From Pseudomonas quercus (GTDB taxonomy: Bacteria > Pseudomonadota > Gammaproteobacteria > Pseudomonadales > Pseudomonadaceae), in contig NZ_JAAVJI010000001.1 in assembly GCF_012033695.1 (NCBI RefSeq), positions 372,001 to 436,000 on the forward strand: a DNA stretch of 64,000 nt, read 5' to 3'. Positions 32,614 to 42,631 of the stretch are shown here, piece by piece. The translations under genes were made by a program, and so were the position numbers. How positions within the stretch are numbered: position 1 is the first letter of the stretch; the number at the start of each line of letters is the position of its first letter. Under the pieces are notes generated by a model. That model made no database searches. It saw nothing but the letters and a program-made list of their open reading frames with translations, and had not been told where the DNA came from.

Positions 32614-34680
32614 ATGACCACCACCCCCGATCCGGATCACGTGCGCTGGCTGGTGGAGCATTCCATGCTCAACGCCGCCAAACAGCGTGCCAAGCTGTAT
32701 TCGGGCCAGGCCCGTTTATGGCAGCGGCCGTTCGCCCAGGCCCGTCCGCGGGATGCTACTGCCATTGCGTCGGTTTGGTTCACGGCCTACCCCGCCTCCA
32801 TCGTGACCCGCGAGGGCGGCTCGGTGTTGCAGGCGCTGGGTGATGAAACCTTGTGGCATGCGCTGTCTGAGATTGGCATTCAGGGCATTCATAATGGCCC
32901 GCTCAAGCTCTCAGGTGGCCTTCGTGGGCGCACCCACACACCCACCATTGACGGCAACTTTGACCGTATCAGCTTTGAGATCGACCCCTCGCTAGGCACA
33001 GAGGCTGAACTGGTAGGGCTGGCGCGCCTGGCTGCAGCCCACAACGCCGTAGTGATCGAGGACGCAATTCCCTCTCATACGGGCAAAGGCGCAGACTGGC
33101 GCCTGGCGGAGATGGCCTATGAAGAATACCCCGGCCTGTTCCACATGGTGGAAATACGGGAAGAGGACTGGGCCCTGTTGCCTGAGGTGCCGGCAGGCCG
33201 TGACGCCGTGAACCTGTCGCCTGCCCTGGTGGACACCCTGCGAGACAAGCACTACATCGTAGGGCAGCTACAGCGGGTGATCTTCTTTGAGCCGGGGGTT
33301 AAAGAAACCGACTGGAGCGCCACGCCTGTTATCGTGGGTGTAGACGGTAAGGCACGGCGTTGGGTGTACCTGCACTACTTCAAGGAAGGGCAGCCCTCGC
33401 TGAACTGGCTGGACCCCAGCTTTACCGCACAGCAAATGATTATTGGTGACGCTTTGCACGCCATCGACGTGGTGGGCGCCCGCGTGCTGCGCCTGGATGC
33501 CAACGGCTTCCTGGGTGTAGAACGCCGGCCAGAAGGCAATGCCTGGTCTGAAAGCCATCCCTTGTCGGTCAACGGCAACCAGCTGCTGGGGGGCGCCATT
33601 CGCAAGGCCGGCGGCTTCAGCTTCCAGGAGCTGAACCTTACCATCGACGACATTGCGGCCATGTCCCATGGCGGGGCTGACCTGTCCTACGACTTCATCA
33701 CCCGGCCGGCCTACCAGCATGCATTGCTCACAGGCCGCACGGAATTCCTGCGGCTGATGCTCAAGGAAATGCACCGCTTCAACGTAGACCCTGCGTCTTT
33801 GATCCATGCCTTGCAGAACCACGATGAACTGACGTTGGAGCTGGTGCACTTCTGGACGCTGCATGCCCATGACCAGTTCATGTACCAAGGGCAGACATTC
33901 CCCGGCAACATCTTGCGTGAACACATCCGCGAAGAAATGTACGAGCGGCTGGCGGGTGAACATGCCCCCTACAACCTCAAGTTCGTGACCAATGGCGTGT
34001 CTTGCACAACGGCCAGCATCATCACCGCCGCCCTGGGCATTCGCGACCTGGATACGCTGACGGCAGAGGACATTCAGCGCATCCAGCACATTCACCTGCT
34101 GCTGGTGATGTACAACGCCATGCAGCCGGGCGTGTTCGCCTTGTCCGGCTGGGATTTGGCCGGTGCATTGCCATTGCCCGCCGATCAGGTAGCCCACCTG
34201 ATGGAAGACGGCGATACACGCTGGATTCACCGGGGGGGTTATGACCTGGTGGATCTTGACCCTACTGCAACAGTGTCCACAGGGGGTATGCCAAAGGCCC
34301 GCAGCTTGTACGGCAGCATCGTGGACCAACTGCAACGCCCGGATTCCTTTGCGTCTCAGCTCAAGAAAATCCTCGCGGTGCGCCGTGCCTATGACATTGC
34401 AGCCAGTAAGCAGATCCTGGTGCCCGACACTGAACACCCTTCGTTGCTGATTATGGTTCATGAGCTGCCCGCTGGCCGGGGTACGCAGATCACCGCATTG
34501 AACTTTGGCAGTGAGGCTCTGGTGGAAACCCTGCACCTGCCAGGTATCGCACCGGGGCCGGTCGTGGACATCATCAACGAGCGAGTGGAAGGGGACTTGA
34601 GTGAGGACGGGGCCTTTACCATCACGCTCGACCCGTACGAAGGGTTGGCGTTGCGTGTGGTCAGTGCGTCATTGCCCTAA
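32614..34680 (+). CDS. GH13 alpha-amylase family protein, trehalose-synthase-like
   Basis: This is a 688-residue GH13 protein. The nucleophile region is [12 protein letters not shown], the acid/base glutamate is in FQELNL, and the third carboxylate is in [10 protein letters not shown]. Region I reads [12 protein letters not shown], with Ser where most members have Asn. Related Pseudomonas proteins are annotated as maltose alpha-D-glucosyltransferase/trehalose synthase, but this one is divergent, so hydrolase or transglycosylase activity is open. GGAAGG is 7 nt before ATG 32614. It is divergent from the cyclase and convergent with transketolase. Confidence 0.75.
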   Translation: MTTTPDPDHVRWLVEHSMLNAAKQRAKLYSGQARLWQRPFAQARPRDATAIASVWFTAYPASIVTREGGSVLQALGDETLWHALSEIGIQGIHNGPLKLSGGLRGRTHTPTIDGNFDRISFEIDPSLGTEAELVGLARLAAAHNAVVIEDAIPSHTGKGADWRLAEMAYEEYPGLFHMVEIREEDWALLPEVPAGRDAVNLSPALVDTLRDKHYIVGQLQRVIFFEPGVKETDWSATPVIVGVDGKARRWVYLHYFKEGQPSLNWLDPSFTAQQMIIGDALHAIDVVGARVLRLDANGFLGVERRPEGNAWSESHPLSVNGNQLLGGAIRKAGGFSFQELNLTIDDIAAMSHGGADLSYDFITRPAYQHALLTGRTEFLRLMLKEMHRFNVDPASLIHALQNHDELTLELVHFWTLHAHDQFMYQGQTFPGNILREHIREEMYERLAGEHAPYNLKFVTNGVSCTTASIITAALGIRDLDTLTAEDIQRIQHIHLLLVMYNAMQPGVFALSGWDLAGALPLPADQVAHLMEDGDTRWIHRGGYDLVDLDPTATVSTGGMPKARSLYGSIVDQLQRPDSFASQLKKILAVRRAYDIAASKQILVPDTEHPSLLIMVHELPAGRGTQITALNFGSEALVETLHLPGIAPGPVVDIINERVEGDLSEDGAFTITLDPYEGLALRVVSASLP

Positions 34681-34808
34681 TCGGCCTTAGACAATAGCGC
34701 TGGGGGACCGGCCGAAGCCAGTGGCGGAGGCCGGGAACCTAGAGCATGGAGGTTGCAGCGTTACGGCGACTCTCCATCCGCCCACTGCGCGAGCTCCCAC
34801 AAGCGGCC

Positions 34809-34839
34809 GGGCCGCCTACCGTCAAGCCGGAGGCGGCCC
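34809..34839. terminator. Stem-loop between convergent genes
   Basis: GGGCCGCCT (34809-34817) pairs perfectly with AGGCGGCCC (34831-34839) over a 13-nt loop, between the ends of the GH13 gene (34680) and transketolase (34852). It lacks a T-tract on either side but could serve both directions. Confidence 0.45.
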
Positions 34840-34851
34840 TGGACCGTGGGT

Positions 34852-36924
34852 TTACCCGATCTGTTCCTTGGCCAGTTTCACCACGTTCTCCACGGTAAAG
34901 CCATACTTGGCCTGCAGTTTGCCGATGGGCGCCGAGGCGCCGAAGGTGCTCATGACCACCTTGGCGCCGGTGTTGCCGACATAACGGTCCCAGCCCATGG
35001 GGCCTGCCTGTTCGATGGCGACCCTCGCCGTAAGCGAAGGCGGCAATACACTGTCCTTATAGGCCTTGTCCTGTTCTTCGAAAAGCTCCCAGCACGGCAA
35101 GGACACCACGCGGCTGTCGACACCCTGGGCCTTAAGCTGCTCGTAAGCCTCCACGGCCAGGCTCAATTCACTGCCCGTTGCCAGCAGGAGCACTTTAGGG
35201 GCAGGGCTGTCTGCCAATACGTAGCCGCCCTTGGCCACGTTGTCAGCACTGGCGAAGCGTTCACGGTCGAGGGTAGGCAGAGGTTGACGGCTGAGAATGA
35301 TGCAGGAGGGCCTGTGGGTCTGCTGCAATGCCACTTTCCAGGCCTGGGCTGTTTCATTGGCATCACCGGGGCGCAGGGTCAATACCCCGGGCGTTGCCCG
35401 TAGCTGGGCCAGTTGCTCAATGGGTTGGTGAGTAGGGCCGTCTTCACCCACCCCGATGGAGTCATGGGTGAACACGAACACTACCGGCACTTCCATGATC
35501 GCAGCCAGGCGAATGGGCGGCTTCATGTAGTCGCTGAACACCAGGAAGGTCGAGGTATAAGGGCGCACATAACACAGCGCCATACCGTTAGCGATGGCAC
35601 CCATGGCATGCTCGCGCACCCCGAAGTGCAGGTTGCGGCCTGCATAGTGCCCAGCCTGGAAGCTGCCCGCACCGTCAAACGTCAGGTTGGTTTTGGTGGA
35701 AGGTGAAAGGTCAGCCGAGCCGCCCAGCAGCCAAGGGATACGCTGAGCATAGGCATTAAGGACCTTGCCGCCGGACTGGCGGCTTGCTACGCCCTTGGCG
35801 TCCGTGGGGAACGGTTCGATGGCCGCTTCCCAACCTTCAGGCATCTCTCCGGCGCGCATGCGCTTCAGATCCTCAGCCAAGGCGGGAGCTTGTTGCTGGA
35901 GGGCAGCCAGGCTGGCCTCCCAGGCCTCGTAAGTGCTTTGGTTGCGCTCGATGAGCAGCGCCTCAAGCCAGCCCTTGGCATCGTCTGGCACGCTGAACTG
36001 TGCATCAGGGTTCCAGCCATAGGCGGTCTTGGCCAGGCGAATTTCATCTTCCCCCAAGGGCTCGCCATGGGCAGCCGCGGTGTTGTGTTTGTTGGGGGCG
36101 CCGTAGCCGATCACGCTGTCCACCACGATCAACAGCGGTGCGTCGCCTTTTCCATCAAACCCTTCCAGGGCGTTTGCCAGGGCTGCTGTGTCGTTGGCGT
36201 CTGTGACGTGTACAGTCTTCCAGCCATAGCCCTGGAACCGGGTGATGACGTTTTCGCTAAACGCCAACTCGGTGTGCCCTTCAATGCTAATGGTGTTGTT
36301 GTCGTACAGCCAGCACAGGTTGCCCAGTTTCAGGTGGCCCGCCAGGGAAGCCGCTTCACTGCTGACCCCCTCCATCATGTCGCCGTCACCGCAGATCGCG
36401 AACACCCGATAATCGAACAAGGTGCCCGCAGGGCGGTTGAAACGCTCGCCCAGCCAATGGCCGGCCATGGCCATGCCCACGCTGTTGGCGCAGCCCTGGC
36501 CCAGGGGGCCTGTGGTGGTTTCAACCCCTGTGGTCATGCGGTATTCAGGGTGCCCTGGGGTTTTGGACGACATCTGGCGGAATTGCTTGATGTCCTCCAG
36601 GCTCACGGCAGGCTGGCCCGTGGGCTTGCCATCGGCATCGATCTCCACCACACCGGCCAGGTGCAGAAGGGAGTACAGCAGCATGGACGCATGCCCGGCT
36701 GACAGCACAAAGCGGTCGCGGTTAGGCCAATCGGGATGCTTGGGGTGATAGCGCAGGAAGCGGCTCCACAAGGTATAGCCCACAGGCGCAAGGGCCATGG
36801 GGGTGCCTGGGTGGCCGGAGTTGGCCTTTTGCACCGCGTCCATGCTCAGGGTGCGAATGGTGTCGGTGCTCAGGCGGTCGCGCGCTTCGCGATCAGCAGG
36901 TGACAGGGTGGAGGGTACTTGCAT
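34852..36924 (-). CDS. tkt: Transketolase
   Basis: This 690-residue thiamine-diphosphate enzyme transfers two-carbon units in the pentose phosphate pathway. Seen are KANSGHPGTP, the TPP motif starting GDGDMMEGVSSEAASLAG with a downstream Asn, the pyrimidine domain FVFTHDSIGVGEDGPTHQP, and the C-terminal GWDRYVG. The N-terminus (MQVPSTLSPADREARDRLS) is about 20 residues longer than typical gammaproteobacterial TktA. This, with its isolated position away from epd/pgk, suggests a second paralogue. The ATG start at 36924 reads MQVPSTLS. Confidence 0.92.
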   Translation of the reverse strand: MQVPSTLSPADREARDRLSTDTIRTLSMDAVQKANSGHPGTPMALAPVGYTLWSRFLRYHPKHPDWPNRDRFVLSAGHASMLLYSLLHLAGVVEIDADGKPTGQPAVSLEDIKQFRQMSSKTPGHPEYRMTTGVETTTGPLGQGCANSVGMAMAGHWLGERFNRPAGTLFDYRVFAICGDGDMMEGVSSEAASLAGHLKLGNLCWLYDNNTISIEGHTELAFSENVITRFQGYGWKTVHVTDANDTAALANALEGFDGKGDAPLLIVVDSVIGYGAPNKHNTAAAHGEPLGEDEIRLAKTAYGWNPDAQFSVPDDAKGWLEALLIERNQSTYEAWEASLAALQQQAPALAEDLKRMRAGEMPEGWEAAIEPFPTDAKGVASRQSGGKVLNAYAQRIPWLLGGSADLSPSTKTNLTFDGAGSFQAGHYAGRNLHFGVREHAMGAIANGMALCYVRPYTSTFLVFSDYMKPPIRLAAIMEVPVVFVFTHDSIGVGEDGPTHQPIEQLAQLRATPGVLTLRPGDANETAQAWKVALQQTHRPSCIILSRQPLPTLDRERFASADNVAKGGYVLADSPAPKVLLLATGSELSLAVEAYEQLKAQGVDSRVVSLPCWELFEEQDKAYKDSVLPPSLTARVAIEQAGPMGWDRYVGNTGAKVVMSTFGASAPIGKLQAKYGFTVENVVKLAKEQIG

Positions 36925-37059
36925 GGTTTGGGTCCTTGGTCGACGATGAGTCGATTAGCGGACCGGCCTACGGCCGGCTCCGTAACCGTGCTGGTTATGA
37001 AGCTGACCGCAGTTAGCCTGTCGAGTTGCTTTGCTGTGCGGGTGGGCGTATGGGCCGAG

Positions 37060-37779
37060 TTACAGGCCTGGTAATTCGTTGGGCCTTAGGTCGAACACCA
37101 GTACCTCAGCGTTCTGGCCATCGGTCAGGGTTAGGGTGCGTTCATTTCGCACCCGCACACCGTCACCTTCGACCAGTACCTGCCCGTTGAGGGTCACGCT
37201 GCCTTGGGCAACGTGAACATAAGCGTAACGCTCTTCGGCCAGTGTCAGCTCGGCGCGTTCATCCCCTTGGAATAGCCCCGCATACACCCGCGCGTCTTGA
37301 CGCACAGTCAGGGAACCCTCTGCACCTTCTGGCGAAATGATTAGGCGCAAGCGGCCGCGTTTTTCCTGAGGTGTGAAGTGTTGCTGCTGGTAACGAGGGG
37401 CAGCCCCTTGCTCAGACGGTACAATCCAGATCTGCAAAAAATGCACGGGCGCGCTGGCCGAGTGATTGAATTCGCTATGGGTGACACCGGTGCCAGCACT
37501 CATCAGCTGCACGTCGCCTGGGCGTATCACCGAACCTGTACCCAGGCTATCTTCGTGGGCCAGTTCGCCTTCCAGTACGTATGAAAAGATCTCCATGTCC
37601 CGGTGAGGGTGTTGGCCAAAGCCTCTGGCCGGTGCCACGCGGTCATCGTTAATGACCAGCAGGTCCGAGAAACCCTGTTCACGTGGGTTGCGGTAGGACG
37701 CGAAGGAAAAGGTGTGGAAAGACTTGAGCCAACCGTGGTCAGCCACGCCACGGTCGCTGGATTTTCGCAGTGCTAGCAT
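37060..37779 (-). CDS. Pirin family protein (YhaK-like bicupin)
   Basis: This is a 239-residue pirin. The N-terminal cupin begins LALRKSSDRGVADHGWLKSFHTFSF; the metal site is GFGQHPHRDMEIFSYVLEGEL with the later GVTHSEFNHS. Such proteins are tested as quercetinases or redox sensors, with mostly unknown substrates. ATG 37779 has GGAG 8 nt upstream. It is divergent from a LysR gene, the same pairing as yhaK and yhaJ in E. coli, so regulation by that LysR protein, perhaps by electrophile or oxidative signals, is likely. Confidence 0.9.
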   Translation of the reverse strand: MLALRKSSDRGVADHGWLKSFHTFSFASYRNPREQGFSDLLVINDDRVAPARGFGQHPHRDMEIFSYVLEGELAHEDSLGTGSVIRPGDVQLMSAGTGVTHSEFNHSASAPVHFLQIWIVPSEQGAAPRYQQQHFTPQEKRGRLRLIISPEGAEGSLTVRQDARVYAGLFQGDERAELTLAEERYAYVHVAQGSVTLNGQVLVEGDGVRVRNERTLTLTDGQNAEVLVFDLRPNELPGL

Positions 37780-37796
37780 GTTGGGCAACTCCGATA

Positions 37797-37866
37797 GAGA
37801 CAGTAGGGGCCATATTACCGGTGTAGGAACGCTGTATTAAGCGGGCTAGCCGGGCAATACTGTCTC
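37797..37866. promoter_or_regulatory. Widely spaced perfect inverted repeat in the pirin/LysR promoter
   Basis: GAGACAGTA (37797-37805) and TACTGTCTC (37858-37866) are perfect inverted copies separated by 52 bp. One ends 18 bp from the pirin ATG and the other 25 bp from the LysR ATG, so they bracket the divergent promoter symmetrically. They may be operator half-sites for the adjacent regulator. Confidence 0.5.
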
Positions 37867-37890
37867 GCTCAGGTTGACAATGGTGCCTTT

Positions 37891-38778
37891 ATGAACCCCT
37901 TCGAAGACATGCGGCTGTTCGCCCAAGTGCTGGAGTCCGGCAGCTTTACAGCGGCCGCCGACCAGTTGGGGGTATCCAAGCAACTCGTGAGTCGGCGCCT
38001 AATGCAACTGGAGGCAAGGCTGGGCGTGCGCCTGCTGAACCGGTCCACACGGCGCCTGGATGTCACACCCCTGGGCCAGGCGTACCACGAGGCGGCGCTC
38101 AGGCTGCTGAACGAGGTGGAGCAGGTCGAGCAAAGTATTGCCAGTGCCCAAGGCCAGCCCCGGGGAACGGTACGCCTTAGCGCCCCATTGTCCTTTGCAG
38201 TAGAACACCTGGCCGGCCTGCTTCCGCTGTTCATGCAGCGCTACCCGCAGGTGACCGTGGAAGTGGACCTGAGCGACCGCTCTGTGGACCTGATCGCAGA
38301 AGGGTTTGACCTGGCGTTGCGCATTGGTGAGTTGGAGGATTCGAGCCTGATCGCCCGGCGCATCGGCCAGGTTGAACGGGTGTGGGTAGCAAGCCCCGAT
38401 TACCTGGCCGCCCATGGCACCCCTGGCACGCCAGGTGATCTGGCCAGGCACGCTTGCCTGCCCTACGGTCATGGCCGCGTGTGCCAGTGGCGGTTCGAGC
38501 ACGAGGGCCAGTCGCAGGTGATACACGTGACCGGGCGTTTGCGCGCCAACAACGGCGAAGTACTGCGAGAAGCTGCCATCAGTGGCTTGGGGGTTACCTA
38601 CCTGCCATTGTTCATTGTCCGCGATGCACTGCAGGCAGGCCACCTGGTGCGCGTGCTGGATACCTACCGGCCAGCAGCCCTGGCCTTGTCAGCGCTCTAC
38701 CCGCAGCACCGGCAAGGCGCCCGTGCGGTACAGGCGCTGGTGGAGTTCCTGAAGGCGCAGTTGCACGGCGCCCTATGA
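37891..38778 (+). CDS. LysR-type regulator adjacent to pirin (YhaJ-like)
   Basis: This 295-residue regulator has an N-terminal HTH (SFTAAADQLGVSKQLVSRRL, about residues 18-37) and an effector domain starting near 90 (GTVRLSAPLSFAVEHLAGLLP). It belongs to the large branch with RLLNRSTRRLDVTPLG. It is divergent from the pirin gene and probably controls it and itself. The stop overlaps the convergent MFS gene by 6 nt. Inducer unknown. Confidence 0.9.
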   Translation: MNPFEDMRLFAQVLESGSFTAAADQLGVSKQLVSRRLMQLEARLGVRLLNRSTRRLDVTPLGQAYHEAALRLLNEVEQVEQSIASAQGQPRGTVRLSAPLSFAVEHLAGLLPLFMQRYPQVTVEVDLSDRSVDLIAEGFDLALRIGELEDSSLIARRIGQVERVWVASPDYLAAHGTPGTPGDLARHACLPYGHGRVCQWRFEHEGQSQVIHVTGRLRANNGEVLREAAISGLGVTYLPLFIVRDALQAGHLVRVLDTYRPAALALSALYPQHRQGARAVQALVEFLKAQLHGAL

Positions 38779-39951
38779 ATGCCGCCGCCACCGCAGTGCA
38801 AAGATCGCCAGCCCTAGGGCAGGCAGCGCCATACCCAGCGCCACAATGCCGCCCCAACCGGCACGCTCGTACAGGCTGCTGGCAAACGCCGAGCCCAGTG
38901 CCCCGCCTATGAAGATGCTGGTCACGTATAGACCGTTCAAGCGCGCGCGACTGCTGGCGTCCAATTCATAAATGATGCGCTGGCCCGTGACCATGCTCAT
39001 CTGTACGGCAAAGTCCAATACCAGCCCCGTGATGGCTAGCGCTATCACGCCTTTGGGCAGCCACCCTACCAGGAATGCCAGCGGCGCAAGTATTAAAGCC
39101 AGCAAGGTGGCAGCCTGCCCGTGGCCTGCGTCGGCCAGCCGGCCGGCAATGGGCGCCGCTACCGCACCAATGGCACCCACCAAGGCGAACAATGCGATCT
39201 GGGTCTGGCTAAGGCCGTACACTCGCGTTAACTCAACCGGCACCGTCGTCCAGAACAGGCTGAACGCGCCGAACATCAAGGCTTGGTAGAGTGCTCGCTC
39301 GCGAAGGGCGGGAAAACGTTTGAGCAGTTGCAGCATCGACAGCAGGAGTTCGCCGTAGCTGGCACTGTGGGCAGGCTGACGGCGTGGCAGGGTAAAGGCC
39401 AGCAAGGCAAGGATCGCAACGCTCACGCCCGCGGCCACGATAAACACAGCCCGCCAGCCCAAGTGGTCAGCTACTACGCTGGCAACGGGCCGTGCCAGCA
39501 GAATTCCCAAGATCAGGCCGCTCATGATGTTGCCCACCACGCGCCCACGGCTGGCTTCAGGTGCCATGTGCGCTGCCATGGGAATCAGCATCTGTACGGC
39601 CACCGAGCTGAAGCCGATCAACAGCGAAATGGCCAGGAAAACGTCTGCTCGTACACTGAAGGCCGCCCCCAGCAGGCTGAGTGCCGACAGCACCACCGTG
39701 GCGAGGATCAACCGGCGGTTTTCCAGCAGGTCTGCCAGTGGCACCAAGAGGAACAACCCCAGGGCATAGCCCACCTGGGTCAGGGACACTACCAGGCTGG
39801 CCCCATGCGCCGACAGCCCAATGGCCGGTGCAATCAGCTCAATGATGGGCTGGCTGTAATAGATATTGGCAACAATGGCGCCGCAGCAAAAGGCGAACAG
39901 CAGCACAAGCGCAGGCGTGAGCGGTGGGTGTTCAGGGGTAGAGGCAGTCAT
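38773..39951 (-). CDS. MFS transporter, DHA1-like
   Basis: This is a 392-residue, 12-helix major facilitator protein (FAFCCGAIVANIYYSQPII, VGYALGLFLLVPLADLLENRR, GRVVGNIMSGLILGILLARP). The pattern resembles proton-driven efflux carriers of the DHA1 group. The substrate is unknown; toxic metabolite or drug export is typical. It lies 60 bp downstream of yejF on the same strand but after a small hairpin, so it is probably its own unit. Confidence 0.85.
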   Translation of the reverse strand: MTASTPEHPPLTPALVLLFAFCCGAIVANIYYSQPIIELIAPAIGLSAHGASLVVSLTQVGYALGLFLLVPLADLLENRRLILATVVLSALSLLGAAFSVRADVFLAISLLIGFSSVAVQMLIPMAAHMAPEASRGRVVGNIMSGLILGILLARPVASVVADHLGWRAVFIVAAGVSVAILALLAFTLPRRQPAHSASYGELLLSMLQLLKRFPALRERALYQALMFGAFSLFWTTVPVELTRVYGLSQTQIALFALVGAIGAVAAPIAGRLADAGHGQAATLLALILAPLAFLVGWLPKGVIALAITGLVLDFAVQMSMVTGQRIIYELDASSRARLNGLYVTSIFIGGALGSAFASSLYERAGWGGIVALGMALPALGLAIFALRWRRHS

Positions 39952-39994
39952 GGCGGCATCCGGCGGTGGGCATAGGCCGCTAGCAACGGCGCGG

Positions 39995-40009
39995 CCGCTA
40001 CTGTAGCGG
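39995..40009 (-). terminator. Short hairpin after yejF
   Basis: CCGCTA-CTG-TAGCGG is a perfect 6-bp stem just past the yejF stop and before the MFS gene. No T-run follows on the minus strand, so termination is only possible. Confidence 0.3.
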
Positions 40010-40011
40010 TT

Positions 40012-41598
40012 TCAGGGTAAGGGCGCCAAGGCAGAAGCTGCCAGCAATTCCTGGGTATACGGGTGTTGTGGCGCTTCGAACACGGCGTGGCTGGGCCCTT
40101 GTTCTACCACCTGGCCATCCTTGAGCACGATGATGTCGTGAGCCAATGACCGAATCACGGCCAAGTCATGGCTGATGAAGAGGTAGGTCAGGCCATGGCG
40201 TTCCTGCAACTGGCGCAGTAGGGCAACCACTTGCTTTTGCACAGTGCGGTCCAGTGCGGACGTAGGCTCGTCAAGCAGGATAAGTGCCGGCTTGAGCACC
40301 AGCGCCCGGGCAATAGCAATGCGCTGGCGCTGGCCTCCTGAAAACTCATGGGGGTAGCGGTGGCGGGTCTCTGGGTCCAGGCCCACGTCGCGCAGTGCGT
40401 GGGCGACGAGTTCATCACGCTGTTGGGCAGTGGAACTCAGGTGCACTTCCAACCCCTCGGAAATGATCTGTGCCACAGACAGCCGGGGGCTGAGGCTGCC
40501 GTAAGGGTCTTGGAACACCACTTGCATTTTCTTGCGCCAGGGCCGCATCTGCGCCTGGTTAAGCGTGTGCAACGCCTGGCCCTCGAAGGTGACCTGGCCT
40601 TCAGCGTCGATCAACCGAAGGATGGCCTGCCCAAGGGTGGACTTGCCTGAGCCGGACTCACCCACAATGCCTAAGGTTTTGCCGCGCTGCACACTCAGGC
40701 TAACGCCGTCCACGGCCTTGATGTGCTGCCAGGGCTTGCGCAGCCATCCACCGCCCAGTGCATACCAGACCTTCAGGTTCCGCACGTCCAGTACGGCTTC
40801 GTGGGTGTCCAGTGGCAGGGCTTCTCCAGCAGGTTCGGCGCCCAGCAACAAGCGGCTGTATGGGTGCTGGGGGGCGTTGAACAGGTCCTCACAGGCGGCC
40901 TGTTCCACGATCTCACCGCCCCGCATCACGCATACGCGCTGGGCAATGCTGCGCACCAGGTTCAGGTCGTGGCTGATCAGCAGCAATGCCATGCCGAGCC
41001 GCTGCTGTAGGGACTTGAGCAACGTCAGGATCTTGCGTTGCACCGTAACGTCCAGGGCGGTGGTGGGCTCGTCAGCGATCAGCACGTCTGGCTCGCACGC
41101 CAGGGCCATGGCGATCATCACCCGCTGGCGTTGCCCGCCAGACAACTGGTGAGGGTAGGCTTTAAGGCGCGACAGGGGGTCGGCGATCCCGACCAGCCCC
41201 AGCAGTTCCAGAATCCGCGCCTTGGCCGCTTTTCCCGCGACGCCCCGGTGGACAAGCAGCGTTTCGCCAATCTGCCGTTCCACTGTGTGCAAAGGGTTCA
41301 GCGATGTCATGGGCTCCTGGAAGATCATGGCAATGCGATTGCCACGAATCTCCTGCAGGGTCTGCGCATCAGCGCCCAGCAGTTCCCGGCCTTGATAGCG
41401 GATACTGCCTTGGCTGTGGCAGGCATTGGCGGGCAGCAATTGCAAGATGGCGTTGGCCGTCACGGACTTGCCCGAACCGGATTCGCCCACCAGCGCCAGG
41501 CATTCCCCGGCGTGGAGGCGCAGGGACAGGTTACGCACTACGGGCTGGCCGTTGAAGGCGATCCACAGGTCGCGAATGTCGATCAAAGGTTCAGGCAT
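40012..41598 (-). CDS. yejF: Peptide ABC transporter, fused ATPase YejF
   Basis: This is a 528-residue protein with two ABC ATPase halves. Walker A motifs are [13 protein letters not shown] and [13 protein letters not shown]; signature motifs are [15 protein letters not shown] and [15 protein letters not shown]. It energises the YejABE importer for oligopeptides and, in enterobacteria, microcin C. ATG 41598 is chosen because [12 protein letters not shown] starts the fold, 13 bp after the yejE stop. It is the last gene of the four-gene operon. Confidence 0.92.
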   Translation of the reverse strand: MPEPLIDIRDLWIAFNGQPVVRNLSLRLHAGECLALVGESGSGKSVTANAILQLLPANACHSQGSIRYQGRELLGADAQTLQEIRGNRIAMIFQEPMTSLNPLHTVERQIGETLLVHRGVAGKAAKARILELLGLVGIADPLSRLKAYPHQLSGGQRQRVMIAMALACEPDVLIADEPTTALDVTVQRKILTLLKSLQQRLGMALLLISHDLNLVRSIAQRVCVMRGGEIVEQAACEDLFNAPQHPYSRLLLGAEPAGEALPLDTHEAVLDVRNLKVWYALGGGWLRKPWQHIKAVDGVSLSVQRGKTLGIVGESGSGKSTLGQAILRLIDAEGQVTFEGQALHTLNQAQMRPWRKKMQVVFQDPYGSLSPRLSVAQIISEGLEVHLSSTAQQRDELVAHALRDVGLDPETRHRYPHEFSGGQRQRIAIARALVLKPALILLDEPTSALDRTVQKQVVALLRQLQERHGLTYLFISHDLAVIRSLAHDIIVLKDGQVVEQGPSHAVFEAPQHPYTQELLAASALAPLP

Positions 41599-41611
41599 GG
41601 CAGGTTCCGGT

Positions 41612-42631
41612 TCAGGCACGGGGGTCGAAAGCGTCGCGCAACGCTTCGCCAATAAACACCAGCAGGCAGAGAATGAGCGCCAGGGAAAAGAAAGCTGTGA
41701 GCCCTAGCCAAGGCGCTTGCAGGTTCTCCTTGCCCTGGGCGATCAGCTCACCTAGGGAGGCACTGCCTGCAGGCATGCCGAAGCCCAGAAAGTCCAAGGC
41801 ACTGAGCGTGGTGATGGCGCCGGTGAGAATAAAAGGCAGGTAGCTGAGGGTAGCGTTCATGGCGTTGGGCAGGATATGCCGCACGATGACCTTGCGCGTT
41901 GACAGCCCCAGCGCACGGGCGGCTTTTACGTACTCTAGGCTACGCCCCCGCAGGAATTCGGCACGTACCACATCCACCAGAGCCAGCCATGAAAACAGGG
42001 TCATGATCCCCAGCAGCCACCAGAAGCCTGGCTCTACGAAGCCCGACAGGATGATCAGCAGGTACAGCACCGGCAGCCCGGACCACACCTCCTGCAAACG
42101 CTGGCCGAACAAGTCTACCCACCCACCGTAGTAACCTTGCAAGGCCCCAGCAGCCACCCCGATCAGCGCGCTGAGCACGGTCAACGCCACGGCAAACAGG
42201 ATCGAGATTCGCGCACCGTACAGCACCCGAGCCAGTACATCCCTGGCTTGATCGTCGGTACCCAGCCAATTCATCGTTGTAGGCGGGCTAGGGGCCGGCG
42301 TGGTGAGGTCGTAGTTGGGCGTGTCGGGGCCGAACGCAATGGGTGGAAAAAGCATCCAGCCGCCCCGGTCCGCCACAAGTTGGCGAACGTACTGGCTGCG
42401 ATAGTCGGGTTGGAAGGGCAGCACACCGCCCAGCTGCTGCTCGGTGTAACGCTTGAACACGGGGAAGTAGTAATGACCGCCCGCCTTGAGTATCAGCGGC
42501 TTGTCATTGGCCACGCCTTCAGCCCCCAGGCATAGCGCGAACAAGGCCATGAACAACCACAAGGACCACCAGCCCCGGCGGTTATCGCGCAAGCGTTTCA
42601 GGCGCCGCTGCGCCAACGAGGACAGGCGCAT
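41612..42631 (-). CDS. yejE: Peptide ABC transporter permease YejE
   Basis: This 339-residue inner-membrane permease has a first helix WWSLWLFMALFALCLGAEG, a long YejE-type periplasmic insert (YYFPVFKRYTEQQLGG, PDYRSQYVRQL), and the permease EAA-like loop (EYVKAARALGLSTRKVIVRHILPNA). Its ATG at 42631 shares a base with the yejB stop (TGATG), so translation is coupled. Confidence 0.93.
   Translation of the reverse strand: MRLSSLAQRRLKRLRDNRRGWWSLWLFMALFALCLGAEGVANDKPLILKAGGHYYFPVFKRYTEQQLGGVLPFQPDYRSQYVRQLVADRGGWMLFPPIAFGPDTPNYDLTTPAPSPPTTMNWLGTDDQARDVLARVLYGARISILFAVALTVLSALIGVAAGALQGYYGGWVDLFGQRLQEVWSGLPVLYLLIILSGFVEPGFWWLLGIMTLFSWLALVDVVRAEFLRGRSLEYVKAARALGLSTRKVIVRHILPNAMNATLSYLPFILTGAITTLSALDFLGFGMPAGSASLGELIAQGKENLQAPWLGLTAFFSLALILCLLVFIGEALRDAFDPRA

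Noticed and set aside
33268..34536. Minus-strand 422-codon frame
   Set aside because: Antisense to the GH13 gene, whose catalytic motifs are on the plus strand.
36963..36977. CCGGCC-TAC-GGCCGG palindrome between tkt and pirin
   Set aside because: Short, without a T-run and in GC-rich DNA; likely chance or a minor hairpin.
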